NCBI GenBank assembly: GCA_036745245.1
Contig: DAIOGN010000040.1
Location: forward strand, 1 to 23,079
Direction: 5' to 3'
Source of the DNA: DAIOGN01 sp036745245
GTDB taxonomy: Bacteria > Zixibacteria > MSB-5A5 > JAUVRN01
Length of the DNA stretch: 23,079 bases
The position numbers and the translations under genes were made by a program. The notes beneath the pieces were generated by a model, which saw nothing but the letters and a program-made list of their open reading frames with translations, searched no databases and was not told the DNA's origin. Positions 1 to 7,740 of this stretch are shown piece by piece (the first letter of the stretch is position 1; the number at the start of each line of letters is the position of its first letter).

Positions 1-1
1 G

Positions 2-136
2 TTCGAGAGGACAGCCTTCATGCGGGCCGGTCGGCACGGCTTACTCCGCAACATCGCCGCGGTTCGTGAGGCCGCATCTGCTCTGCCGGAAAAGGCAGGG
101 CGCACCCTTCAGGCCGAATCAGAGAGCGGCGCCTGA
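2..136 (+). CDS. 3' end of an upstream gene, possibly epoxyqueuosine reductase (QueG)
   Basis: An open frame enters from the left edge and stops at TGA 134-136, giving 44 visible residues. The segment RAGRHGLLRNIAAV resembles the conserved tail of QueG, where an arginine-rich stretch with LLRN leads into the final helices, but the usual ALGN that follows is absent here. QueG is a cobalamin and iron-sulfur enzyme that makes queuosine in tRNA. None of its cofactor-binding part lies in the window, so the identity is a guess from a short match; another helical-repeat protein is possible. The stop overlaps the next start in a TGATG arrangement, which argues that this is a real gene translationally coupled to the protease gene. 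Confidence 0.4.
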   Translation, partial: FERTAFMRAGRHGLLRNIAAVREAASALPEKAGRTLQAESESGA

Positions 137-2541
137 TGCGTCCACTCCTGGCCTGTGTTCTGGCCGCAGTCTTTGCAGCACCGTGCGCTGCCGCGGAGTG
201 GTCTCCGTACTACGAGCGCACCCCATTCCTGCTCGCGCCGGCATCGGTGTGGGGCGAGGGCCTTGTGGGCTTCGCGCAGCCCGCGACGTTGACGTTTCAA
301 AAGCGACCCGAAGCGCAGTTCCACTGGTCCACGCCGGCGGGGAAGGTGTCGGGGTTCGAAGACTGGATGGTGGCCGCCGGTGTTCCGCATCTGGGCTTCG
401 CGATGCAGTCGAGACATCGAGCCGGCGTCACGTCGATCGACCACGCCATCTCTGCAAGTGGAGGAACGCAAGGGCTCGCCTTCGGCGTGCAGTACGGGTT
501 CGGCGGCGGCGATGAGGCCCCTCAGAATACGATCGCGGCCGGCGCTGTCTGGCGGCCTGGCTCGAGGCTGTCTCTGGCCACTACCGGACGCTACGGCGTC
601 GACGGGCCGGAGTATGAGTGGGTCACAGAAGCGGGTCTCCGGCCGCTGGGCGACCGTCGCCTCACGATCTTCGCAGACCTGGCCTGGCAGTCCCGGACAC
701 AGATCGGGGACGCTCCGTGGAGCGCAGGCGCCGCGTTCGGCGTGCTGCGAGGCGTCGATCTGGTCGGCAGGGTCTTTGACGGTGGTGCGTTCACCGTGGG
801 CCTCAGCGTGAACTTCGGTCAGGCTGGCGTCACGGGTCAGTCGCATGTGAACGCAGACGAGGAGTTCTCGCACCAGTCCTGGTCGGTGCGCATGGGCGGC
901 CTCAAACCCGGATTTGCCACCGGCCGCCGGGCCAGAGGACGCCACTATGTGGCTCTGCACCCCAAGGGCAGAGTGCGCTATCTGAGGTACCGGTTCTTCG
1001 ACGAATCGTCCCCCAGACTGTACGAGCTGCTCACGGACATCCGTGCGGCCGCAGCCGATCATCGTGTGGCCACCCTGGCAATCAATCTGTCGGATGTCCG
1101 GTTGTCGCCCGAGCACGCATGGGAAGTGCGCGTGGCGCTCGATTCGGCCCGTGCCCACGGGAAGGAGGTGCTGGTGTACATCGATCATGCCGGCATGACC
1201 GCCTACCATGTGGCCTCCGTGGCCGACCGGGTGATCATGGACCCCTATGGCATGCTCAGCCTGCCCGGATACGCGCTGAATAAGACATACTTCCGCGGCA
1301 CGCTCGACAAACTGGGACTGGGGTTCGACGAGTGGCGTTACCGCCGCTACAAGTCCGCTCTCGAGGTCCTCGTGCGGGAGGGGATGTCGGACGCCGACCG
1401 TGAACAGTCTCAGGCGTTCGTGGACGACTGGTATGAAACGACCGCCCGGGATGTGTGCGCATCCCGCGGGTTTACGCCCGCGGAATTCGACCGCCTCGTG
1501 GATGAGGGCGCGCTCTTCACCGCCGACTCGGCTCTCGCCGCCGGGCTCGTGGACACACTGGCTCGCTGGAGCGATGTATCGTCACTGGTTCGTGCACGCG
1601 CAGGGCGCAGGCTGATCGCCCTGGCGCCGCGTCAGCTGTTGGAACGGGCCGAAGTCACAGACGACTGGGGAGAGGTTCCGCGCATCGCGCTCGTGTACGG
1701 ACTGGGCGTGTGCGACATGGACCAGGGGATCAAGGCACGATCGCTCGAGCGCCTGTTCGATGCCTTGGCAAGGGACCGGCGCGTGAGAGCCGTGGTGTTT
1801 CGGATCGACTCGCCCGGAGGCGATCCGCTGGCCGCCGATCTGGTCATGCGAGCCGTGGAACGTTGCAGCCAACGCAAACCTGTGATCGTTTCGCAGGGAC
1901 AGGTGGCCGCCTCCGGTGGATACGCGCTCTCCCTGGCAGGCGATACTGTGCTGTCGGGTCCCAACACGGTCACAGGCTCCATCGGAGTGATCGGAGGCTG
2001 GCTGTACGATCAGGGCGCCACGTCGAAACTGGGCATGACGTCGGATGTAGTGAAGCGCGGCCGCCACGCCGACTTCGATGCCGGGGCACGCATGCCTTTC
2101 CTTGGAGTGAGGCTTCCGCGCCGGCAGCTGTCCGATACGGAGGTGGCCCGAGTCCACCTCGTCATGAACAACCTGTACAACAAGTTCGTGCAGGGGGTGG
2201 CGGAGTTCAGAAAGCTCTCGCCCGACTCCGTGCACCGACTGGCCGAAGGCAGGATTTACTCCGGCCTGGATGCGAAATCCGTGGGACTGGTCGATGACCT
2301 GGGCGGCCTGCTCCTGGCTCTGGACCTCGCGTCCGCGAGGGCCGGGCTCGAGCAGGGGCAACGCACGAACGTCGTCGAATACCCAGGCTCGGCCGGCTGG
2401 TTTGCATGGCCCTGGAAGGTGCCAAATGTCGCGTCGGTCGTGCCCGGCGAGGTCTGGGAAGAGACCCTGCAATTGATCTCGGAGTTCAACGGGCAACCGC
2501 TCCTGTTGCTATCGCCGGGGAGCTATCCGGAGGATGATTGA
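136..2541 (+). CDS. sppA: SppA-type signal peptide peptidase (family S49) with an extra N-terminal beta-rich domain
   Basis: The protein has 801 residues. Residues 1-20 form a signal peptide (LLACVLAAVFAAPCAAA). Residues about 21-245 are Gly- and aromatic-rich with alternating hydrophobic strands and a GLVGFAQPATLTF-like start, as in outer-membrane barrels; this part is not in ordinary SppA. The rest matches the long, two-domain SppA form. The first S49 half carries the catalytic lysine motif RRYKSALE (Lys406). The second carries the nucleophile motif AASGGYALS (Ser593). The Lys-Ser spacing of 187 is close to the roughly 200 known for the E. coli enzyme, which degrades leftover signal peptides at the inner membrane as a ring of subunits. 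The ATG overlaps the upstream stop. Family assignment is firm; the role of the N-terminal domain is unknown. Confidence 0.9.
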   Translation: MRPLLACVLAAVFAAPCAAAEWSPYYERTPFLLAPASVWGEGLVGFAQPATLTFQKRPEAQFHWSTPAGKVSGFEDWMVAAGVPHLGFAMQSRHRAGVTSIDHAISASGGTQGLAFGVQYGFGGGDEAPQNTIAAGAVWRPGSRLSLATTGRYGVDGPEYEWVTEAGLRPLGDRRLTIFADLAWQSRTQIGDAPWSAGAAFGVLRGVDLVGRVFDGGAFTVGLSVNFGQAGVTGQSHVNADEEFSHQSWSVRMGGLKPGFATGRRARGRHYVALHPKGRVRYLRYRFFDESSPRLYELLTDIRAAAADHRVATLAINLSDVRLSPEHAWEVRVALDSARAHGKEVLVYIDHAGMTAYHVASVADRVIMDPYGMLSLPGYALNKTYFRGTLDKLGLGFDEWRYRRYKSALEVLVREGMSDADREQSQAFVDDWYETTARDVCASRGFTPAEFDRLVDEGALFTADSALAAGLVDTLARWSDVSSLVRARAGRRLIALAPRQLLERAEVTDDWGEVPRIALVYGLGVCDMDQGIKARSLERLFDALARDRRVRAVVFRIDSPGGDPLAADLVMRAVERCSQRKPVIVSQGQVAASGGYALSLAGDTVLSGPNTVTGSIGVIGGWLYDQGATSKLGMTSDVVKRGRHADFDAGARMPFLGVRLPRRQLSDTEVARVHLVMNNLYNKFVQGVAEFRKLSPDSVHRLAEGRIYSGLDAKSVGLVDDLGGLLLALDLASARAGLEQGQRTNVVEYPGSAGWFAWPWKVPNVASVVPGEVWEETLQLISEFNGQPLLLLSPGSYPEDD

Positions 2542-2705
2542 CACCAGCGCAGTGCGATTTCTGGCGACTTACCGTAACATATTGTGGTACAGCCTATTAC
2601 GCCATGCGCTTCGACGGGCGGTTCAGCCACTCTCAGTCTCACATTTTGGTCCTTTGGCGGGCTCGAACGGGATCAGACGACGCACTGAAGTCCGCATGAA
2701 TCGAA

Positions 2706-2734
2706 TTGGAAGCCGCCGCCACGTGGTGTATCTT
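2706..2734 (+). promoter_or_regulatory. Candidate sigma-70-type promoter for the dxs operon
   Basis: TTGGAA (2706-2711) and TATCTT (2729-2734) are separated by 17 bases, each matching four of six consensus positions. It would start transcription near 2741 and leave a leader of about 60 bases before dxs. It lies in the 261-base gap between sppA and dxs, which is visibly richer in A and T than the flanking genes, as expected of a promoter region. I saw no convincing terminator for sppA in the gap. A match of this quality can occur by chance. Confidence 0.35.
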
Positions 2735-2802
2735 CGGCGCCACTATGCATCGCTCCTTGCGCCCCGACGGCGTCTGGTGCAGGTGCCCGGAGGGGACCGG
2801 TT

Positions 2803-4752
2803 GTGAAGTACCTGCCTGAAATCGACAGCCCGGACGACCTGAAGAAGATTCCCGTTGGGGAGCTGCCCGAGGTGTGCGTCGAGATCCGCGACTACATCGT
2901 CTCGGTGGTCAACGAAGTGGGTGGTCACTTCGCCTCATCCCTCGGGGCCGTCGAACTCACCGTGGCGCTTCACTATGTGTATGACACGCCCACCGACAAG
3001 ATCTGCTGGGACGTGGGGCACCAGGCCTATGTGCACAAGGTTCTCACGGGGCGGCGCGAAGCCCTGCGCACGATCCGCCAGGCCGACGGCATTTCCGGTT
3101 TTCTCAAGCGCAGCGAGTCCCCGTACGACGATTTCGGAGCGGGTCACGCCTCCACCGCCATCTCGGCGGCACTGGGCATGGCCGAAGCGCGCCGGGGCCT
3201 GGGGCAGAACCACCGCGTGGTGGCGGTGGTGGGAGACGGCGGGCTCACGGGCGGGCTGGCGTACGAAGCGCTCAACAATGCGGGACATCTTCAGAGCGAT
3301 CTTCTGGTGGTGCTCAACGACAACAAGATGTCGATTTCTCCCAACGTGGGCGCTTTGCACCACTATCTCACACACATCATTACGCATCCGCAGTACAGGC
3401 GGCTCAAGCACGACATCTGGGACTGGATGGGCAAAGTGCCTGCCGTCTCAGAACATCTTCGTGAGGCGGCGCGCCGGCTGGACGAGGGCGTCAAGTCGAT
3501 GTTCGTGCCGGGCGGGTTCTTCGAAGATCTCGGCTTCAAGTACTTCGGCCCCACCGACGGACACAACGTGCTCGAACTGGTGGAGCTGCTCGGACGTCTC
3601 AAGGAAGAACGCCGGCCGATTCTCCTGCACTGCCTCACCCAGAAGGGCAAGGGGTGCGACTATGCGGAGATGGACCCGATCAAGTGGCACGGCATTACGC
3701 CGGTGACGCGCGACGTGGCCGCCCCACCCACCACTCCGGCCGCTCCTGCGCCCGTGAAGAAGGCAGAGGCTCCCGCGTATCTCTCCGTTCTGGGAGATCA
3801 GTTGAGCCTCATGGCCGCGCGCGACCCGCGCATCGTCGCGATCACGGCGGCCATGGCCGAGGGCACGGGCCTCGTGGGCTTCGCATCGAAGTATCCGGAT
3901 CGCTACTACGACGTGGGAATCGCCGAGGCACACGCCGTGTGCTTTGCGGCCGGTCTGGCCGCCGCGGGCATGAGGCCGGTGTGCGCCATCTATTCCACGT
4001 TCCTGCAACGCGCGTACGACCAGATCGTGCATGACGTGGCGCTTCAGCATCTGCCCGTGGTCTTCGTGCTCGATCGTGCAGGCGTCGTGGGAGCCGACGG
4101 GCCCACGCACCACGGGGCTCTGGATCTTGCCTACCTGTCCTGCATTCAAGACATGGTGGTGGCGGCTCCGAGGAACGGCACGGAGTTCAAGAATCTTCTC
4201 TATACGGCACTGGCTCAGGACAAATACCCCTTCGCCATCCGCTATCCGAAGGATCAGTCGCTCGAGTACGACAGAAGCGAGCGGTACGAGCTTCTCCCGC
4301 TCGGAAGCTGGGAAGTGCTTAAGCCGGGCCGCCAGGTGGCGCTTCTGGCCGTGGGGCCCATGGTCCCGGTGGCGCAGAAGGCGGCCGTGATTCTGGCCGG
4401 TGACGGGGTCGAAGCCGAAGTGGTGAATGCGCGCTACGTGAAGCCGCTCGACGTGCAGAAGCTGACGGCTCTCGCCTCCGGCTTCGATTTGATCGTAACG
4501 ATTGAAGAGGGCGTCATTCGCGGCGGCTTCGGCCAGGCCGTCTCGTCGTTCTGCCACGATCAGCTGGGCTCCTCCCGCGTCCTCACTCTGGGGCTGCCCG
4601 ATGAATTCGTCACGCACGGGAGCCGTTCCAAACTTCTGGCTGACTCGGGTCTCACTGCGGAACACGTGGTGAGCGCGGTGCGACAGGCCCTGCCGGAGAG
4701 CCGGGACGAGAGCGTCCGGCGACTGGCAACAGGTTCTCACCTTCACGATTAG
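2803..4752 (+). CDS. dxs: 1-deoxy-D-xylulose-5-phosphate synthase
   Basis: The product (649 residues) condenses pyruvate with glyceraldehyde 3-phosphate to DXP, the first step of the MEP isoprenoid pathway; it is a cytoplasmic thiamine-diphosphate enzyme. Visible motifs are WDVGHQAYVHK (His73 region), the thiamine-diphosphate signature beginning GDGG at 144-147 and ending with LNDNKMSIS, the catalytic-glutamate motif GIAEAHAV (Glu375), and DGPTHHGALDLAYL. A Pro/Ala-rich linker (around residues 306-325) joins the first and pyrimidine-binding domains. Family members usually read IAEQHAV, so the Gln-to-Ala change next to Glu375 is mildly unusual. The GTG start at 2803 is supported by GGAGGGG eight bases upstream and by the normal N-terminus. 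Length is typical. It leads a compact operon with ispH directly after. Confidence 0.96.
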   Translation: MKYLPEIDSPDDLKKIPVGELPEVCVEIRDYIVSVVNEVGGHFASSLGAVELTVALHYVYDTPTDKICWDVGHQAYVHKVLTGRREALRTIRQADGISGFLKRSESPYDDFGAGHASTAISAALGMAEARRGLGQNHRVVAVVGDGGLTGGLAYEALNNAGHLQSDLLVVLNDNKMSISPNVGALHHYLTHIITHPQYRRLKHDIWDWMGKVPAVSEHLREAARRLDEGVKSMFVPGGFFEDLGFKYFGPTDGHNVLELVELLGRLKEERRPILLHCLTQKGKGCDYAEMDPIKWHGITPVTRDVAAPPTTPAAPAPVKKAEAPAYLSVLGDQLSLMAARDPRIVAITAAMAEGTGLVGFASKYPDRYYDVGIAEAHAVCFAAGLAAAGMRPVCAIYSTFLQRAYDQIVHDVALQHLPVVFVLDRAGVVGADGPTHHGALDLAYLSCIQDMVVAAPRNGTEFKNLLYTALAQDKYPFAIRYPKDQSLEYDRSERYELLPLGSWEVLKPGRQVALLAVGPMVPVAQKAAVILAGDGVEAEVVNARYVKPLDVQKLTALASGFDLIVTIEEGVIRGGFGQAVSSFCHDQLGSSRVLTLGLPDEFVTHGSRSKLLADSGLTAEHVVSAVRQALPESRDESVRRLATGSHLHD

Positions 4753-4764
4753 TCCAGGACATTC

Positions 4765-5625
4765 ATGCGACTCGTGGTCACGATCGACGAAAACGCCGGC
4801 CCCTGCGGGGGCGTGAAGCGCGTCATCCGCCTGGCGGAGAACAGCCTGCAGGAGGGGGTGCGCACCACGAGCCTCGGCGACATCATCCACAACGAGGACG
4901 AAATCCGGCGACTCAAGTCCAAGGGATTGGAAAGCGCCAGCCACGAAGTGATCGACCGGGCGGCCGCGTCGGGCGCGCCCGAACGCGTGCTCATTCGCGC
5001 GCACGGGGAACCCCCCGAAACGTTCGAGCGCGCGAAGCGCCAGGGAGTGCAGCTGGTGGACGGCACCTGCCCGGTGGTGACGCGTTCGCAGGACGCGGCT
5101 CGTACGCACTGGGAAGCCGGCGAGCAGATCGTCATCGTAGGCAAGGAGAAGCACGCCGAAGTGATCGGGATCATTGGTCACTGCGGAGGGGAAGCCATCG
5201 TGGTGTCGGAGCCGGCGGACGTGAGCAAAGTCGATCCGTCCCGCAAATCCTACGTGCTGGCGCAGACCACGATTTCCCTGGAGCAGTACGAATCGATCCT
5301 TCAGGAAATGGACGTCCGGCGACTTCCGTACGAAACCAACAATACCATCTGCCGCTTCGTGACCGACCGGAACGACGACCTGCCCGCCTTCGCGAAGCAG
5401 CACGACGTGATCCTGTTCGTGGGCGGTCACCACAGTTCCAATACCAAGGTGATGCACAAGGTGTGCGAGGCCGTGAATCCGCGCTCCTACCACATCGATT
5501 CCGTCCAGGAGATCGACCCGGCCTGGTTCGAGGGCGCCCGCACCGTGGGCGTGTCGGGCTCGGCCTCCACGCCCGAATGGCTGATCGCCGACGTCGCGCG
5601 GTACGTCAGTGAACGTGAATGGTGA
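4765..5625 (+). CDS. ispH: 4-hydroxy-3-methylbut-2-enyl diphosphate reductase
   Basis: IspH (LytB) reduces HMBPP to IPP and DMAPP, the last MEP step, using a [4Fe-4S] cluster held by three cysteines. These are seen as Cys14 (GPCGGVKR), Cys102 (DGTCPVV) and Cys196 (NNTICRF). Substrate-binding elements IIHNEDE, RAHGEPPE (His80), QTT and GGHHSSNT are also present. The last is usually GGKNSSNT, so two positions differ. At 286 residues it is on the short side compared with the common 310-320. The ATG lies 12 bases after the dxs stop with AGGA at 4756-4759. Having the entry and exit enzymes of the MEP pathway adjacent suggests coordinated control of isoprenoid flux. Identity is secure. Confidence 0.96.
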   Translation: MRLVVTIDENAGPCGGVKRVIRLAENSLQEGVRTTSLGDIIHNEDEIRRLKSKGLESASHEVIDRAAASGAPERVLIRAHGEPPETFERAKRQGVQLVDGTCPVVTRSQDAARTHWEAGEQIVIVGKEKHAEVIGIIGHCGGEAIVVSEPADVSKVDPSRKSYVLAQTTISLEQYESILQEMDVRRLPYETNNTICRFVTDRNDDLPAFAKQHDVILFVGGHHSSNTKVMHKVCEAVNPRSYHIDSVQEIDPAWFEGARTVGVSGSASTPEWLIADVARYVSEREW

Positions 5626-6085
5626 GGCGGGCTCTCCCGGACACCTCGATCGATTCACGTCGGTGGGGCCCGGGCCAATCGATCCCGGTCGCTGGTACCA
5701 GTGGTCACTCGGCCCGGAGTCGGGCGCCGTGGTGCAATTCTGCGGCGTCGTAAGGAATCATCAGAGCGGCGCGCAGGTGCTTTCCCTCGAGTACGAAGCC
5801 TACCCTGAAATGGCCGAACGCATGTTGTCGGATATCGTGGCAGAAGCGCGTGACCGCTGGTCGTTTCGCAAGGCGTCGGTGGTACATCGCACGGGACTGC
5901 TTCACCCCGGTGACGTGGCCGTGTGCGTGACGGTGGCTTCCGATCATCGCCACGAGGCACTCTCGGCCTGCGGCTATATCATGGATCATCTTAAAATGCG
6001 GGCGCCCATCTGGAAGCGCGAATGCCTTCAGTCGGGCCAGACGCGCTGGATCGAAGAGGGGCGGCCCGGCCCCGGAGGGGCCTGA
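5609..6085 (+). CDS. moaE: Molybdopterin synthase catalytic subunit
   Basis: MoaE inserts dithiolene sulfur into precursor Z to make molybdopterin, taking sulfur from the thiocarboxylated tail of MoaD. The 158-residue product shows the family core: VVRNHQSG, LEYEAYPEMAE, VVHRTGLLHPGDVAV, SDHRHEA and the active-site segment HLKMRAPIWKRE, with catalytic lysines at Lys129 and Lys136, then the terminal RWIEE. No moaD or other molybdenum-cofactor gene is in the window, so its partner must be elsewhere. The GTG start overlaps ispH by 17 bases; no strong ribosome-binding site is seen and the first 20 or so residues are not conserved, so translation could begin at a later GTG such as the one at 5615. 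Confidence 0.9.
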   Translation: MNVNGEAGSPGHLDRFTSVGPGPIDPGRWYQWSLGPESGAVVQFCGVVRNHQSGAQVLSLEYEAYPEMAERMLSDIVAEARDRWSFRKASVVHRTGLLHPGDVAVCVTVASDHRHEALSACGYIMDHLKMRAPIWKRECLQSGQTRWIEEGRPGPGGA

Positions 6086-6562
6086 GTGGATCCCGCGGTG
6101 CGCGGGCGCGTTCTGCGCCAGTTGTCGTACGGACTCTATGTCGTGACGGTGGCCACGGGCGATGAGGTGGCGGCCGGCGCGGTTCCCTGGGTGACGCAGG
6201 TCTCGATCGACCCGCCACTCGTGTCGGCATGCTGGACGCCAGGATCAGGCATCGCGCTTCTGGCCGAGCGGGCCGGGCGGTTCGCAGTGAACATCCTGGG
6301 CGCCGGGCAGGAACAACTCGCGCGCGCCTTTTTCACGGCCGCCGTGCGCCACGGCGACACGCTCAACGGCGTGCCCTTTCGCACCGGCAACGACGGCATG
6401 CCGATTCTCAGCCAGGTGCCTGCCGCGTTCGAATGCACGCTGAAGGACCGCCGGCGATTCGGCGATCACGAGCTGGCGGTGGGCGAAGTCACCACGGTGT
6501 ACGAACTGGGCAAGCAGCCGCCGCTTTTGCTTTCGACCACGGGCTGGTTCTACGGCGGCTGA
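6086..6562 (+). CDS. Flavin reductase-like FMN-binding split-barrel protein
   Basis: The 158-residue product has the flavin reductase-like fold: an opening helix (VLRQLSYGLYVVT), a loop (GAVPWVTQVSIDPPLVSACW) that in relatives contacts FMN, then RFAVNILGAGQEQLARAFF and a closing TGWFYGG. Members of this family bind FMN and many reduce flavin with NAD(P)H for a partner oxygenase, but others act on other substrates; the substrate here cannot be told. The GTG follows the moaE stop with no gap, and GGAGGGG at 6074-6080 is well placed as the ribosome-binding site, which decides the start. Close coupling with moaE may be only operon packing. Confidence 0.85.
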   Translation: MDPAVRGRVLRQLSYGLYVVTVATGDEVAAGAVPWVTQVSIDPPLVSACWTPGSGIALLAERAGRFAVNILGAGQEQLARAFFTAAVRHGDTLNGVPFRTGNDGMPILSQVPAAFECTLKDRRRFGDHELAVGEVTTVYELGKQPPLLLSTTGWFYGG

Positions 6563-6590
6563 CGCCCCGCCTCACTCCACGCCTGGCGAC

Positions 6591-7253
6591 ATGACCCCCG
6601 ACCTTGTGGTGGAGTCCTTCGTGGTGGGGCCGTTCGAGGAGAACTGCCACGTCCTGAGGCTCTCCGACCGTGCGGAGACCGTCATCATCGATCCGGGGGA
6701 CGAGGCGCCGCGCCTTTTGGCACACTTCGAGAAGGCGGGCTGGGCTCCAGTGGCCATTCTCAATACGCACGCGCACCTGGATCACATTGGCGCGGTGAAG
6801 GCGCTTCAGGAGCGCTTCAAGATTCCGTTTCACCTGCATCCGGAGGATCTGCCCACGCTGGGGACGGCTCCCCAGGCGGCTCACATGTACGGAGTGCCGG
6901 TGCCGGACGTGCCGCGCGTGGACCGGCACCTTGCGCACGGAGAGACCCTCGAATTGGCCGGGCTGGCCATTCGCGTGCGGCATACACCGGGCCACACGCC
7001 GGGCCACGTGTGCTTCGTGGTGGCGGATGTGGTGTGCTCGGGGGATGCGCTGTTCCGGGGCTCGATCGGTCGCACCGATCTGCCCGGCGGGGACACAGCC
7101 ACGCTCTTGGCCTCTCTTGCCAACGAATTTCTCACCCTCGACGACTCTGTAAAAGTGTACAGCGGCCACGGCCCCGTCACCACCATCGGTCGCGAGAGAC
7201 TGCACAACCCGTTTCTGCAGGGACTGTCCCCAGGCCACGCCGTGGACGTTTGA
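6591..7253 (+). CDS. Metallo-beta-lactamase-fold hydrolase, glyoxalase II-like
   Basis: The 220-residue protein has a complete zinc-binding set of the MBL superfamily: HAHLDH (His60, His62, Asp64, His65), HTPGHTPGH (His131/His135), the bridging Asp152 in SGDALF, and His193 in SGHGP. The stretch GSIGRTDLPGGD is typical of the short stand-alone hydrolases annotated as hydroxyacylglutathione hydrolase (YcbL-like), which cleave thioester substrates. It lacks the C-terminal glutathione-binding domain of classical glyoxalase II, so the true substrate is open. There is no signal peptide; a cytoplasmic site is expected. The ATG lies 28 bases after the flavin reductase stop, with only a weak ribosome-binding site. 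Confidence 0.9.
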   Translation: MTPDLVVESFVVGPFEENCHVLRLSDRAETVIIDPGDEAPRLLAHFEKAGWAPVAILNTHAHLDHIGAVKALQERFKIPFHLHPEDLPTLGTAPQAAHMYGVPVPDVPRVDRHLAHGETLELAGLAIRVRHTPGHTPGHVCFVVADVVCSGDALFRGSIGRTDLPGGDTATLLASLANEFLTLDDSVKVYSGHGPVTTIGRERLHNPFLQGLSPGHAVDV

Positions 7254-7256
7254 CCC

Positions 7257-7724
7257 GTGGACTGGCTCGTGGTCACGTCGCCCGAGAACTTCGAGTGCAC
7301 ACGTCAACTCGGATTCACCGTCCAGGGCTTCAAGGAGCAGCATCGCAGGCGGGTGCAGGGACTGGCTCCCGGCGACCGGCTCGCCTACTACCTCACCGGC
7401 GTGGGCTGCTTCGCCGGCTGCACCGTGGTGCGGTCACTCCTGTTCGAGGAGCGTTCGCGGATCTGGAATTCTCCGGGCCAGCCGGAAGAGCTCTATCCGT
7501 GGAGGGTGAAGATCGAACGCGACCTCGCCCCGCCAACGGAGGCGTGTCCGTTGGCGCGGGATGTGGTGGCCCGCCTTCAATTCGTGAAGCGCTGGCCCGC
7601 GGAACACTGGCGGCTTGCGTTTCAGGGGATGTTGCGCGAACTCCCCGCAGCCGACTTTGACTTGATTCGAGAAGAGCTTTGGAGCGGAGTGAAACTGAAG
7701 GGGCTGGAAGGGCATCCGGGATAG
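7257..7724 (+). CDS. EVE-domain (PUA-like) protein
   Basis: The 155-residue protein starts MDWLVVTSPENFE and continues with KEQHRRRVQGLAPGDRLAYYLTGVGCFAG, the pattern of the EVE domain: an opening strand, an R..V..L..GD turn and a glycine-rich strand. The middle has PWRVKIE and the end ELWSGVKLKG. EVE domains are related to PUA and YTH folds and in other systems recognise modified bases in DNA or RNA; no such role is shown here. The domain fills the whole protein. The GTG start lies three bases after the hydrolase stop, so it is probably the last gene of the plus-strand operon. Stop to stop it faces the minus-strand block with 16 bases between. Confidence 0.8.
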   Translation: MDWLVVTSPENFECTRQLGFTVQGFKEQHRRRVQGLAPGDRLAYYLTGVGCFAGCTVVRSLLFEERSRIWNSPGQPEELYPWRVKIERDLAPPTEACPLARDVVARLQFVKRWPAEHWRLAFQGMLRELPAADFDLIREELWSGVKLKGLEGHPG

Positions 7725-7736
7725 CGACCGGATCCC
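7714..7736. terminator. Weak two-way hairpin between converging genes
   Basis: ATCCGG (7714-7719) and CCGGAT (7728-7733) form a six-base stem with an eight-base loop; GGGAT and ATCCC offer an alternative stem. It overlaps the EVE stop codon and sits just beyond the stop of the minus-strand gene, where a shared terminator would be expected. Neither side has a good run of T, so it is a candidate only. Confidence 0.3.
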
Positions 7737-7740
7737 CTTC

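Noticed and set aside
2534..2806. A 90-codon open frame filling the sppA-dxs gap, overlapping the sppA stop and the dxs start
   Set aside because: Third codon positions are only about 60 percent G or C, well below the neighbouring genes; the product is arginine-rich with no recognisable domain and the frame runs across the candidate promoter. The neat overlaps look like coincidence.
3448..5658. A 736-codon minus-strand open frame opposite dxs and ispH
   Set aside because: It is a shadow of two well-conserved genes in high-GC DNA. Its product is His/Arg-rich with no domain. The same holds for long frames opposite sppA (109-1209, 1582-2496) and the giant gene (10257-11552, 17463-18737).
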